Source of the DNA: Ectocarpus siliculosus
Lineage: Eukaryota; Sar; Phaeophyceae; Ectocarpales; Ectocarpaceae
Assembly (NCBI GenBank): GCA_000310025.1
Contig: FN649749.1
Coordinates: 1,717,763 to 1,781,762, forward strand
Direction: 5' to 3'
DNA: 64,000 nt
Every line of letters starts with the position of its first letter. Positions within the stretch are counted from its first letter, which is position 1. The notes beneath the pieces were generated by a model, which was not told the DNA's origin, searched no databases, and saw nothing but the letters and a program-made list of their open reading frames with translations. Both the position numbers and the translations under genes were made by a program. Below, in pieces: positions 46,901-57,700 of the stretch.

Positions 46901-49864
46901 TTTTTTGTTGTTCCTGTTCTCAGTGTGCTGCTGCAAAGCACCGGGTAGAGGTGCTTGCCTATACGACGGTTTTGTGGCTTGGTGTGCTCATTCAATGAAT
47001 AAAAGCGAATAGGTTGTGCGGATCGCATGCAGATCACGAGCGTTCTTGGTGATGTCGTGATAGCACACCCCCCACACTAAATTTATGTTTGAAGGGGTTA
47101 TTGTTGCGGAATGAGGACTGCCACTCTACGGAGGTGAATGAAACGATGAAGATGCCGGGAGAAATGCCTCGGGCATTGGCCAACCGCGTAAGAAAAAAAC
47201 TATAATGCCCCAGGGCGAACTCAAAGTTTTGAGCTTCGGCGAGTTTTTTGGGGGGGAGATTATCATGGAGGGGGGTGCTCTGTACGGCAAGTGACGTGCT
47301 AGACCCACGAAATAGCTCAAGCTCCTGTGGGGAGGTGGCGTTTGTAGTTTACACACCACGAACAACTAAATGTTGGGGATCTTATTCACGTGGAAGAATG
47401 CGTTTGACTCTTCATTCAAGCAAAGTGCAGCATACCATGACCACCGCAGCATGACTAGTGCGATCTCCATCCTCTTCCTGAAAATCACGCACGTGGCAGA
47501 TCGCCCCAAAGAAGGAGCCCACGTGAAAACGACATACACAAGGAACCACACACGTCGCCACGCTGACTGGCCCTTCGTCAAGCGTGCTACTACACGAAAA
47601 AAAAAAAATGCCGGGCATGGGGTGTCAGGCCGAAGTGTATTTTGGAGCATCGGCTCAGCTCTCTTTCCTGTTACCCCCAGTACGAACGCATGCCACAAAA
47701 ATATTTGCACCTATGTCAGCAAGGTGCCATTCAATTCTCACGCAATGCTTGGTTCCTGAAGAGAACCTTTGCCTACAAATATTTATTGCGTATAGCACGA
47801 CAACGCAAATTACGAATGCTTTGCTTCGTCTTTGAAAACAAGTACACATGCTACCATTTTACGAGTGGCGAGGAACAAGAAAAAAAAAGGCGTAGTTGCC
47901 ACCGTACCGTCCCCGCCGTCCTTTCAAACCAGCAATGGCCATGTGCGTGGGCCTTCCAGGAACCACACCGACATGCATAACCAAGTAAGAATGCGAGGGA
48001 CGCCAAAACCCGAACGTATCGAAAGCACGTTGAAGTTGTGCTAAACAAATGCGTCCCAGAAAATATTTCGCCATCATGCAGGCACGCCATCTGGATCACC
48101 CCTAGAACAACAAGCCCCCCTTGTATCCCCCCACGCAATTCCTGCTCGCTCTCATCCCTCCCTCATGCTGCGAGATATCCCCCCACCGCTCCGTCAACCT
48201 GCGGCATTTTTTACCATAGCAAAAATATGTGAGAAGGGCGATCGGGGGGAGGTCAGCTGGGTAAAAAAGGCACGGCAACTTTGCTGCTGTACAACTTTGT
48301 TTTTTCTTTCTGGTGCCCCGATCTGCCACTTCGTTTCGCAAGCACTGATGGGACAGCTCAGAAAAGGCGTTCCTTCTTACTGATATAAGCGGAGAATGAC
48401 GCTAAGATGTGATCGTGCAACCTCGTTCTGTTGCAGGAAGGAAATCAAAGGGGTTGCCTGAATCGATTTTGGCTTTCGGGGAGAGGTTTGGTTACCCTTT
48501 GATAGTTGGGGCATCACCTTCACTATTTCGTTCTTGAAAGTAGTAGTCGGTGACCCATTTCTCCGCGCTGTATCCTGGTTGCCGAGCTCTGCTTTCGCGC
48601 CAGCTGCGTCCCTTGCTCTCGGCAACGTCTTTCTTCTGCCAGTCATCTACTCCGTCACGCGAGGAACGTAATTTTGTTCATCTTCTTCTAGCTTTATGAG
48701 GTGCGGTCGCCGACTGCAGCGGCATTTCGCCTTGATGGCGCAAAAAAGAAGTGGCAACGGTGCGGGACGCTCAGTCAAATATTGCATTGTAGCAGAGTCG
48801 CACCCCAGAAATCTGGCGAGTGCAGGCGAGCAGAGAGCGGTAAGTCTAGGTAAACACGTACCAGTTTTTTCTCGCGTCCTGGTCAGGCATATTCGGTGTC
48901 GGCAACGCCGGAGGGGTGATGGGGTGTAATCCGACAAAAGCGTTGTACTCGTACAATACAATCCACACTTTGTCTCACAAGGACCGCTGGCAGAAAATGG
49001 CTGTTGCTATACTTCTAGACGAACACGCCACAACGCATGAGCGCAAAAAATGCTGCACATGGTATGCATGTCACTACAAAAGATAAACGATATACCACTG
49101 CTGCCGACTTGACCGACGGATTGCAGCAGGTTTCGGCGATACTACTGCTGTATCCGCGACAGCCAGAAAAGTAGACGGCGTGTCGTCTATTTTGTAGGTA
49201 GAACACAAGTACTCTCGGCATGTATTTGCCCACACGCAAAAAGTACAGACATGCAGCGGTGGATCACAAATTAGGTACAGCACCTGCGTGGCACCAGCAT
49301 GTTTTGATGTGTATTTAAGAGGACACATGTGGGTGCAGCAGCCTGTACCATGAATACCACCTGGCACATGCTTCGACTTGCAGTGCGAGACAAAGAGTTG
49401 GGGGTGGCGCGGGTGCGAGCGAGTGCGGTGAGACAACAGAGAGGGGACGAGAGCGAGACACACACACACACACCAGGCGGCGTATACAGAAAACACGCTT
49501 CTCACAGACCTGCTGCTGTAACCTCGAGGCCCGAGTCATGATGGCTTCTACTTTCAACAACCTGGCTGGCTCTATCCAGCAAGTAGGACATGCTCTTGGT
49601 ATCGTGTTGCTTCGCGCTTCGCCTTGGCCCGGGGTGTTGCCTGGCGCCGAGCAGGGAAAACTGCATGCGGCTGGACCTACAGCAGCGCCATTATCCGCCC
49701 TGTCTGCTGAATCCAGACGGGACTTGCCCTTGGTGACCACCAACCCCATCTTTGTTGGGCCCTACCATGGTATTGCGCGTGTGGGGTCGTTGTCTGTGGA
49801 GTGCGGGGTGTGGTTGAAGGGGCACGCCCTCTCGCCATCACATGCGGCGAGATTTATTTGGAAA
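43936..49864. other. Long gene-poor stretch
   Basis: I can support no gene in nearly 6 kb. Frames reach about 150 codons (plus 44467-44913; minus 45031-45438; minus 49074-49505), all without motifs. A CA microsatellite lies at 49458-49473 and a poly-A run at about 47599. Confidence 0.4.
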
Positions 49865-49975
49865 GTTGCCTTGCAGCGTGTATAAAATGAAAGTGTTGGT
49901 TCCAAATATTTGGACCCAAATTTCCAGAAATTTTGGACAAAAAATTTGGAATGTATAAAACGCCCCTAGTCTAGT
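49865..49975 (-). repeat. AT-rich dispersed repeat, copy 2
   Basis: Read on minus it starts GGCGTTTTATACATTCCAAA and continues with TTTTTTGTCCAAAATTTC. It shares its end and word content with 43755-43935. Confidence 0.6.
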
Positions 49976-50574
49976 CCTCGACAGTCCTCTGCCTTTTAGT
50001 TTCCATTGTTGTGAAATACCTGTACACATTTATTGTTTAGGAATCGAGCGTCAAAATGTACGTGGCCCATGGAGCAGCAGTTGCAAGCACGCCTCCAGAG
50101 ATGCACACACATCATGTTCTGCGGCCATGTAGTAAATAGTAGCATCCGCAACATATGATATACGGCAGCCGCAGCATAACATCAACTACTACGGTAGCAC
50201 CACGGCACAATCTTTGAAAGCCATACGCGCACCGGCCGAGCATGCCACGGACTCCGCGCCAAGCCGTTGAACGCTGTCTAGCTCCCGAAATGACAGGGCT
50301 CGGGAGGCGTAACGAAGTTGCCTCCAAACGGCTCCACTTCTTGCGCCCTCCTTGCCAACAGAGGGTGGCAACCTTGGATCTCCCTCGGCTCCACCATCTG
50401 TCGCGTCGGACCCACTCCTTTCGCACGGCACTGCTGTACGCGTCTATATGTGTTCCCTTTTCTAGGGTTACCTCGCATAGCGTGCAGAGAGGCGAGCGGA
50501 ATGGCCTAGACTATCTGTCGTTGACTTTTATTGGCTTGCGGGACCTTCGGGTCCATTTTATTTTCGTATACCTT

Positions 50575-50665
50575 TTTTTGGGTAAGTTAGCCTGTGACCA
50601 CGGGAATCGACCCCGTCAAGTGTTAGACTAATACGGACAGAAGAAGGTACTGAGCAGAGAGAACG
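50575..50665. repeat. Short dispersed repeat with degenerate B-box, copy 1
   Basis: TTTTTTTGGGTAAGTTAGCCTGTGACCACGG and the following 45 bp match 52475-52560 in diverged form. On the minus strand GGGGTCGATTCCCGTGG resembles a tRNA T-arm, but there is no matching A box, so it is a tRNA-derived fragment at best. Confidence 0.45.
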
Positions 50666-51190
50666 GAACGTTTTTTTAATGTGAAGACAACAACAACAAC
50701 AACTCTAGTGGCTGCCGTTTCTGCTGTCGGTTCTGCTGCCGCTCTGCGACCAACTGATGCTCGAGGCCGCCCAGATACTCTTGTCGTGCGCCGGTTCCAC
50801 ACCTCTGCAAGTAGTGGCCCTAGCCGATCAAGGTTGTGTTTCAAATTCTCTCCCCGATGACTTAAGGCTTTCGCACCACCAACACAAAGCTTATCCCGTA
50901 CCGCCACATTATTTTTCACCACAGGAATGACGTCCAAGCTCTACGGCAAGGCGGATGCCAATGGCTGCCAACTAGCGCACGGTGACACGGAGGGGTGGGG
51001 TAGGTTTCTCCCGGGCTTTTACCCACCCATGATTGGATGGGCAACGCACTCGGTCGAGGAGATGTTGGGTGGGGCGGAGAGCGGCACCACCCCCTCTCTG
51101 CGGGAGAGGTGGTTTCGGTCCTCGAGCCAACGGGGTCGGCCGCCACCCTAGAAAAAATTCAAGGACAGGTGCCGCACGTGCCGGTGAGCA
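50666..51190. other. Intergenic or 5' part of the next gene
   Basis: Plus-strand frames (50927-51151) next to 51191 could include an upstream exon, but no frame or splice site stands out. Confidence 0.3.
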
Positions 51191-51506
51191 GTGCCGCTGA
51201 AAAATCAAACTTCGGTGACTGTGGTTGAGGTTTTCGGTCCAGCGGGGAGGGAGTATTCGCTAGACTTCGACGGCTTTGCATTGGAATGGAGCAAGGCCGT
51301 GTCGCTCATGGAGGAGAGCAAGAGCAAAGTGATTCCCATCTTCCTGGAGACGGCCAGACTCCAGGGGCAGCGCACTGAAAACGTGAGTGCCACCCCCTTC
51401 TTGTCGAATTATGCCATCATGTTTTTTGCTTAGATCGTGAACGCTAGTACTTTCACCATGACCAACCAGCTTGCAAAGGGGGTGTCCCGAAGTAGTCCCT
51501 CTCGAG
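51191..51506 (+). CDS. Possible two-exon gene fragment, unrecognised
   Basis: A frame containing TVVEVFGPAGREYSLDFDGF and EWSKAVSLMEESKSK ends at a good donor (GAAAAC|GTGAGT, 51382). After 51 bp there is a pyrimidine-rich acceptor (TTTTTTGCTTAG|A). The next exon (51434-51506) encodes IVNASTFTMTNQLAKGVSRS and ends at CGAG|GTATGT in phase 1. An intron of about 51 bp would be unusually short for this genome. The peptide looks like real protein, but I know no homologue and cannot place a start codon or the following exon. Confidence 0.3.
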
Positions 51507-52474
51507 GTATGTCTCTTGCTTTTATGGTCATACGTGCCTTCCATGCCCACGTATGTACCGGTGACGTTGCCAGGCACCACGAGCTCGTGAACACGAGAAT
51601 CACGTCACAACCTGTCCAGGGTCAAGACGCCCCCATCAGGAGGCGCCGTCGGAGGCCTTTCTGGTGGTCTTGCTTGACCTTGGGTTCTGGAGGCGTCGGA
51701 GGGATTTCAGTTGGCGGATCATCTGCCCTCCACTCCACCGTTCGCTCGTGGTTCTGGGGCTCACGGGCCATCAGCGAGAAGTGGAAATGTTGGCACCCCC
51801 GCGAAGCACTACCCACAACAGTTTTGGTCAGAAAGGGAACCCAAAAAATGTACCGTGCCAGAGCTTGCACCATGTGACTGTGAAAACGTCGCAGCGAAAT
51901 GTAGTAAGGAAATCTAGCGGGGGGTGCGAGTGTGAATCGGCGAAGTAGCAGAGCACAACAGTAGTTGCTAGTTTTTGGACATCCTTTCACGGCGACGATG
52001 CCGATAGACCGAACCGACAACCGACGGGTGGGGGGATTAGACAACGGGGATCATGCGTATGTATACCCGTTTCGAGGACACGGCTGCAGCTGGGGAGAGC
52101 AGGACGAGTATGACAGAAAGTTTTGCGAAAATGTGTGGGGGGTTGGATGTGATGGAGGTGGCAGGAATACTTCAATATTTTGTTGAGCCCCCTTCCTACA
52201 GCTGCCCGATGTGATGTCTGTCTTAATTACTGATAATCATTGATTTCTTTTTGGCATCGTGTGCCGAGCGGAAGAGATGAGATTTAGACCATGCGTTTAT
52301 TGGTATATCCCCTTTATCCCCGTTTGGTGACCAGCGATGGCCGACTAGTGTTTGCCCGGGACGTTTTGATGTCTTGACGCTTTATTGTGTGCTCTTTTAT
52401 TTTCGCTGTTTTTTTTTGTGATTTCTGGGACCCCTTGTTTTTCTGTTTTCGGTGGTTGAGAATTGTGCACCCTT

Positions 52475-52560
52475 TTTTGGGCAGTTGACTTGTGACCACG
52501 GAAGGCGTCCGCGTCATGTGGAACTAGTATGGATGGTAGATGGTACTGATCAGAGACCGG
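52475..52560. repeat. Short dispersed repeat, copy 2
   Basis: TTTTTTGGGCAGTTGACTTG followed by TGACCACGG matches 50575-50665. This copy is more diverged, and its T-arm-like hairpin is lost. Confidence 0.4.
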
Positions 52561-52774
52561 GGGGGTGGTTAACAACGCGAAGAAAAATAACATCCTCAAC
52601 CAGTCTCTTGCCAGGCAGGCGTGAATACTCTTCGAATTTGTATCTAAAACGCCCCGAAATGAACCCAGAGAGATGCCCACAGCAACTCCTATGCCCTTCG
52701 ACTAGGTCGGGCAGCCCAACTGTTGATTTTGCCACCCCAATCGTCGGAAGAATAGCGCCATAAAAGCGCCCTAC

Positions 52775-52848
52775 TGAGGCAAAACACTGCACTGCGCGCT
52801 TCGCGCGCCGAAACGCCTCATTCCATTTTTGGCGCCTCGCGCCAAAAA
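52775..52848. other. Two adjacent perfect hairpins
   Basis: TGAGGC (52775-52780) pairs with GCCTCA (52815-52820) and encloses GCGCGC-TTC-GCGCGC (52794-52808). Six bases... five bases after the first structure, TTTTTGGCGC-CTC-GCGCCAAAAA (52826-52848) forms a perfect 10-bp stem with a 3-base loop. The tight pair suggests a structured RNA or the terminus of a mobile element. No known RNA family is recognised. Confidence 0.6.
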
Positions 52849-54744
52849 TCATTTTAATTGCTGGGCCAGGTAAGACCATGGTTGTGCGGCCGAAATAATA
52901 GATCGGCTGCGTTGGAACCATCTCAAGAAGGGCTTCCCGAAAACTCATCACAATGATACGAAGATACGAAGCATCTCCCTCCATCCTCTTTTTCGTCGTA
53001 ACGTACAACCGAAGTTTAAAGAGGTTTAATTTAAGGTCCAAGGGGTGTGAAAATCTTATGCAATCTACGACATCCACATCAATACAACACATTCATTCCT
53101 CACAACGCAAAGAAGCATGCAAATGCTACAGCAGTACAACAGCAGTCAGTTCCTTAGTACTTCAACAAGTACATCCTGTTGTACGTCCAAGGGTTAAAGC
53201 ACTAATGCACACGTGTTGAGGGTGCATTTAACACGCAGTCATACCGGAATTCCCAAGTCTGGAAGAAAAAGACAACGTGCTAGTTCCTCGGAAGCGGCCC
53301 GGTACCTTTCGATCGTTCGTTGTCTTCGCCACAGCAAACCCACACATCTAGAGTTTGCCAACATCGTACGGTCTTCGGGCGATGTGTGGCATTTGCGCCT
53401 CGATCATGACGCCTGACGAACATCAACATAAAAGTCCTGTAGCATACAAATATTTTGTGTATTATCTTATGTTCTACGCAGAATCTACTGCCATATCCAT
53501 ATTATCTTAACTGAAACTGAAACCATCTTCCCGCCAGAACAACAGCACATTTACCCACATCTCTCACTTCTCTCTGGCTCATCACCTAGTCCAGCACAAA
53601 AGGAGGTTCTTGAATCCGCGCAAACACAAACCATTTTACTGTCATGTGCAACACCTACTACACAGAAATTACACAACATACAGCGGCGATCCTACAACGG
53701 GTGGATCGACACGGCAGCCATGAGGTTTCCGTGCTGCCCTCTAACTCACGACTCCAAAGACGAAGACCCAAGGACTCGAAACAAACAAAAAGCAGAGAGA
53801 ACAAACAGCAGTAAACTGCAATGGGACAGTCCACGTCTTCACTCATCCAGCGTCAACTACATACTAGTACTGTGCAGCAGCAGTGGACGAGCGCTGGCTA
53901 AAAACTACACGAGGCACGTCGCCGAACCGGTGCGCCCTCCTTTTGATACGAGACTAACATCAGCATGGCACAAAAAAAAGACGCACGTGCTATTGGTCGC
54001 CTTGCTGCAGCTGCACCGTTGGCGAAAAAACACCTGGACATAAGTAACCCTGTCTCACAAACCAGATGTTGATAGCATTGGTGAAAGGTCGGCTGGTTTG
54101 TGTGCAAATCTTAGGTTCCAAGTCCAGCAAAGATAGACGCCACTACTGTAGATTCAAGACGTCGGCGCGACGACGACAAACATCTGGTCCGTCAATCGGC
54201 GTCAAAAAACGCAAAATAAACGTCAACCTTGGCATGCATTATCTTCTCCCAGCCGTACTTTCCAAACCAACCACGACCACCCCACCCTACCGGAAAACAT
54301 CAAACGAAATAAAAGCGCGCCCCCTTAAGGACATCTAGCTTGGTTCGCCAGTGCTCAAAATTCTTTTCGCTCCGAGTGTAAGAAGGCAAGATGACATAAA
54401 CGAAAAAAAGACTAAGGAAACAAAGATGGCACGTACTCCCACGCAGCAACAGGAGGCGAAACAAGGAACGTCTCCCGTTCAACAAAAAGAAATCTCGGCC
54501 ATAAACAGAGAGGGTCGGCACCCACGAACATGGTGAGTGAAACCAAATACGACCCCAAAACTCGATCGTGTACCCAAGTGCGTCTTTACCGTCCCGGTAC
54601 GAAAGGATGACAAGGTGGCACCTCGACGAGTCAGCAAGATATCCGAAGGATATTAAGGATGCACATGGTACGCGTGCTGCGCGCGGTGCGGCGTGTTTAG
54701 CAAGCCGGTTGGGAACGGGCTTGGTGTAGGACGTGCGGCATTCT

Positions 54745-57700
54745 TCAGCTGAAGACCATGCCAAGAAGGTCTTTAACGAAGGCCTTCTCGAAGGGCAGCA
54801 TGGGCAACACCTCGTCTCTCTTCATGCTCCTGGTTAGCTGCGACATGAACTCCCGGCCCTGAACGGAAACACACAAGACAAAGAGGGAACGGGGGAACGG
54901 GAAAAAAATGAAGGATTGATCACACGAACGCGTTTACGCCGAAAACACGGGACCCGTACTAGCAACTGCAAATGTTCTCATAGCCCGGCAGGACAAAACC
55001 CCGAAAAACACGCGGTTGACGTCCTGGGAAATAGTCAAACTGAAAAACAAACAGGTGAGGTGGAATTGATTTACTCCGATTCAGTCCAAGCTTGTGACAC
55101 CCCTCTTCCGGCAAGCACTACTTGTTGCCACCATCGAAACAAACGACGAATACCTGGGCCGTGGAGATGAGGTCGACGGACCACTTGAACGTCTCCGCGG
55201 AGGACACGAACGGCCTGAGGGTCTGCTCCGCCAACGTTTCCGCGTCCTTGCTGAGAGCCGTCGCCGCGGCGAGTTCTCTCGTGGCCCTCTTCCCTTGCAT
55301 GGCGTCGCCCGCTAAGAACGACTCGACAGCCACGGCGCGCGAGCATACCTAAGGGGTGGAAGAGAGCAGGGGGGACGACGACGCACAAACTCGCGTTTGG
55401 GATCATCGATCACACACAAGTTGTTGAAAAACGAAGCACCTTCTTGGTTCGCCCCAACTATTCAATAATGAAACTCTCAGAAACAGCAACAGAACCTGAC
55501 CGCATTCCGACGCGAATCGTATCAAATGTTGGACCTATCAGTACTCGCCACACACACGTTACCTTTATCTAGAAAAACAACATACCACAGCAGTAGCAGA
55601 CAGACATACGTTGAGCCCGGTGACTGCACCAAAAAAAAGTACGCCATGTCAAAACAAGACATCCGCGAACAAAACGACACAAGATGGTGCCACAACCACC
55701 GTACACACCTTGACGAGTACTTTCGCGTCTTCGACCGTGCGGACGGCGAAGTCCCGCACGCCGGCAAGGTCGCCGTACAGCGCCGCGATGAGCCTCTGCT
55801 GGTCCGACCCCTCTGCCGACTCCTCGCACGTGTCGCAGCGGCTGTACCAGCCCCCCAGCACGGTCGCGTCGGTCGAGTCCTCGGCCTTGTTGGTCGTCGA
55901 CGAGCTCGTGTGGCTGCTAACGCTACTGTTGGAACGATTGCTGCGGCTACCGCCGTCGCTACCGCTCATCGAGGCCGTGGACGAGGAGTTGTTGCCGTCG
56001 CTGTCCTTGTCGCCGCCGACGCCGGTCGCCGTCGTCGATACGACCGCCTTCCCTTCCGACGAGGCGGGAGCGGCCAGGCCACGGAGGTCCACGCCCGAGT
56101 ACGCGTCCGGCCCCTGCGGGAACGGGAACGTCGCCGCGTCGGTCTGGCTCGCCTGCGGGCGGAGCCTCTTGTTGGACTCGTGCACAAGCTCCGGGTAGTC
56201 GGTGCAAAGCCCGTCCACGCCCATTTTCTGCCGTTCCACGGGAAAAAAAAAAGCAAAGGGGAGGAAGCGGAGAAAAGCTTAGAAGGAAATCCGTCCGCAC
56301 GAGTAACGAACAGGCCCACTCGGGTCACACAGCACGGACGCCATCCTTGCATATTCGGAATGCACCATCAGCGGGTGTATACGGTGCCCTCGACACCTAC
56401 GTACAAGGCTTACCAGGCAACTACTGTAGCAACACGACGCACTCCACACTCACCAGCAGGCGCTCCATGAAGTGCAGGCTGTTGACGGTCCACACCCAGA
56501 CTTGGATGCCGCGCCTCTGGCAGTCGGCGACAAGGTCGGGGCTCACGTGGTCCTTGCCGGTGCTCAAGATGTCCACCTTCAGCGCCTTGAAGTCGCGCGC
56601 CAGGGTAAGGGGCCCGCCGTCCATAATGCAAGCGGTCCGGAGATTTGCCAGCTCGGGAATGGCCTGCCTAAACGCGTTGACCTGAGACACGGTAGTTCCG
56701 AGGGTGTCGTGTGTGTGTGTGTGTGCCGGAGCGAGGCAAGCCAGGGCTGTCAGAGGCTGGTTGTCGTTTGCAGAATTCCTCCATATCAGCGACGGAGGGA
56801 GACAGGACACCTTTCCGCCGTTGTGCTTGAGAAGCGGGCCACCCATCCCCATCCCCATACTTCGCAAGTGAGCATGATTGGTGGCGCACATAAGGTTTCT
56901 CTCTCCTTACGTGAAATATTTTAGTGCGGTATGACCTGCTTCTTTCTCTCTCCCGTCAACTATACCTCGAATCTTGCTGACTATCTCACCTGCAAAAGGT
57001 CAAGCTGGCGGAAGGTCGCCACGACGAGCCTGTCCGCCGTCCACCCCCACCGGTCCACCGCCTGCATCACCGCGTGCAGAACCGGCCTCACGATCTCGGT
57101 GTGCTTCATGTCGATGTACAGGTGCACGCCGGACTCCGACAAGGCCTTCTCCTGGAGCATCTCCTCGAAGGTCGACACGCTGTGCTTGAGCCTCTCGCGG
57201 GTCTGGGCGAGGGTCAGGTTTTCGATCCACTCGCCTGCGGGCCATCAGGCGGTAGGGGAGAAGGCCGGCCCGGGACGGTGCACGTGAGATATTTCGCCGC
57301 ACTTTCTGAAGGTGCAACAATCTCAGAGTATACAACAAAATATTGTTTGTTGCAGGAGCGAGCGGTCATCGTTGGGGGGGGGGAAGGTGTCCGTCACGTC
57401 ACGGTGGCAAAATACAACAAGCGGGCAGGTTGCCCTGCGGACAAAGCGAACGCGAGCAACCAACGCATTCCGGTCCCTTGGGTGTGCCGGCCGGGAACCC
57501 TTACCAGACTCTTCGATGAGGGGGTCGTGATGGCAGATAACGACCCCATCCGAGGTCGTGAGGACGTCGAACTCGATCACATCCACGCCAAGCCTGACGG
57601 CCTCCAGGAATGACGGCATCGTGTTGCCCTCCACATGCCTGCAGTTGTTTTGTTCGTTTGGCAGGAGGGGAGAGGGGGCACGTGAGATTCGGCTTCGGCA

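Larger units (their letters stand above)
51507..54744. other. Intergenic with repeats
   Basis: Apart from the short repeat at 52475-52560 and the hairpins at 52775-52848, nothing is supported. A 180-codon minus frame (52550-53092) overlaps both and has no recognised domain. The part near 54745 is probably the 3' untranslated region of the GDPD gene. Confidence 0.4.

Noticed and set aside
48377-48961. Two same-frame minus-strand ORFs separated by one TAG, as if a pseudogene
   Set aside because: About 195 codons in total with no recognisable motif and no splice or homology support; too weak to call a gene relic.
50575-50665. A short tRNA gene on the minus strand
   Set aside because: Only a T-arm-like hairpin is present; no A box or acceptor stem, and a diverged copy at 52475-52560 has lost it.
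55526-56470. 314-codon plus-strand ORF
   Set aside because: It overlaps GDPD exon 55709-56227 on the opposite strand, which has matching splice phases and the GVDGLCTDYP motif.
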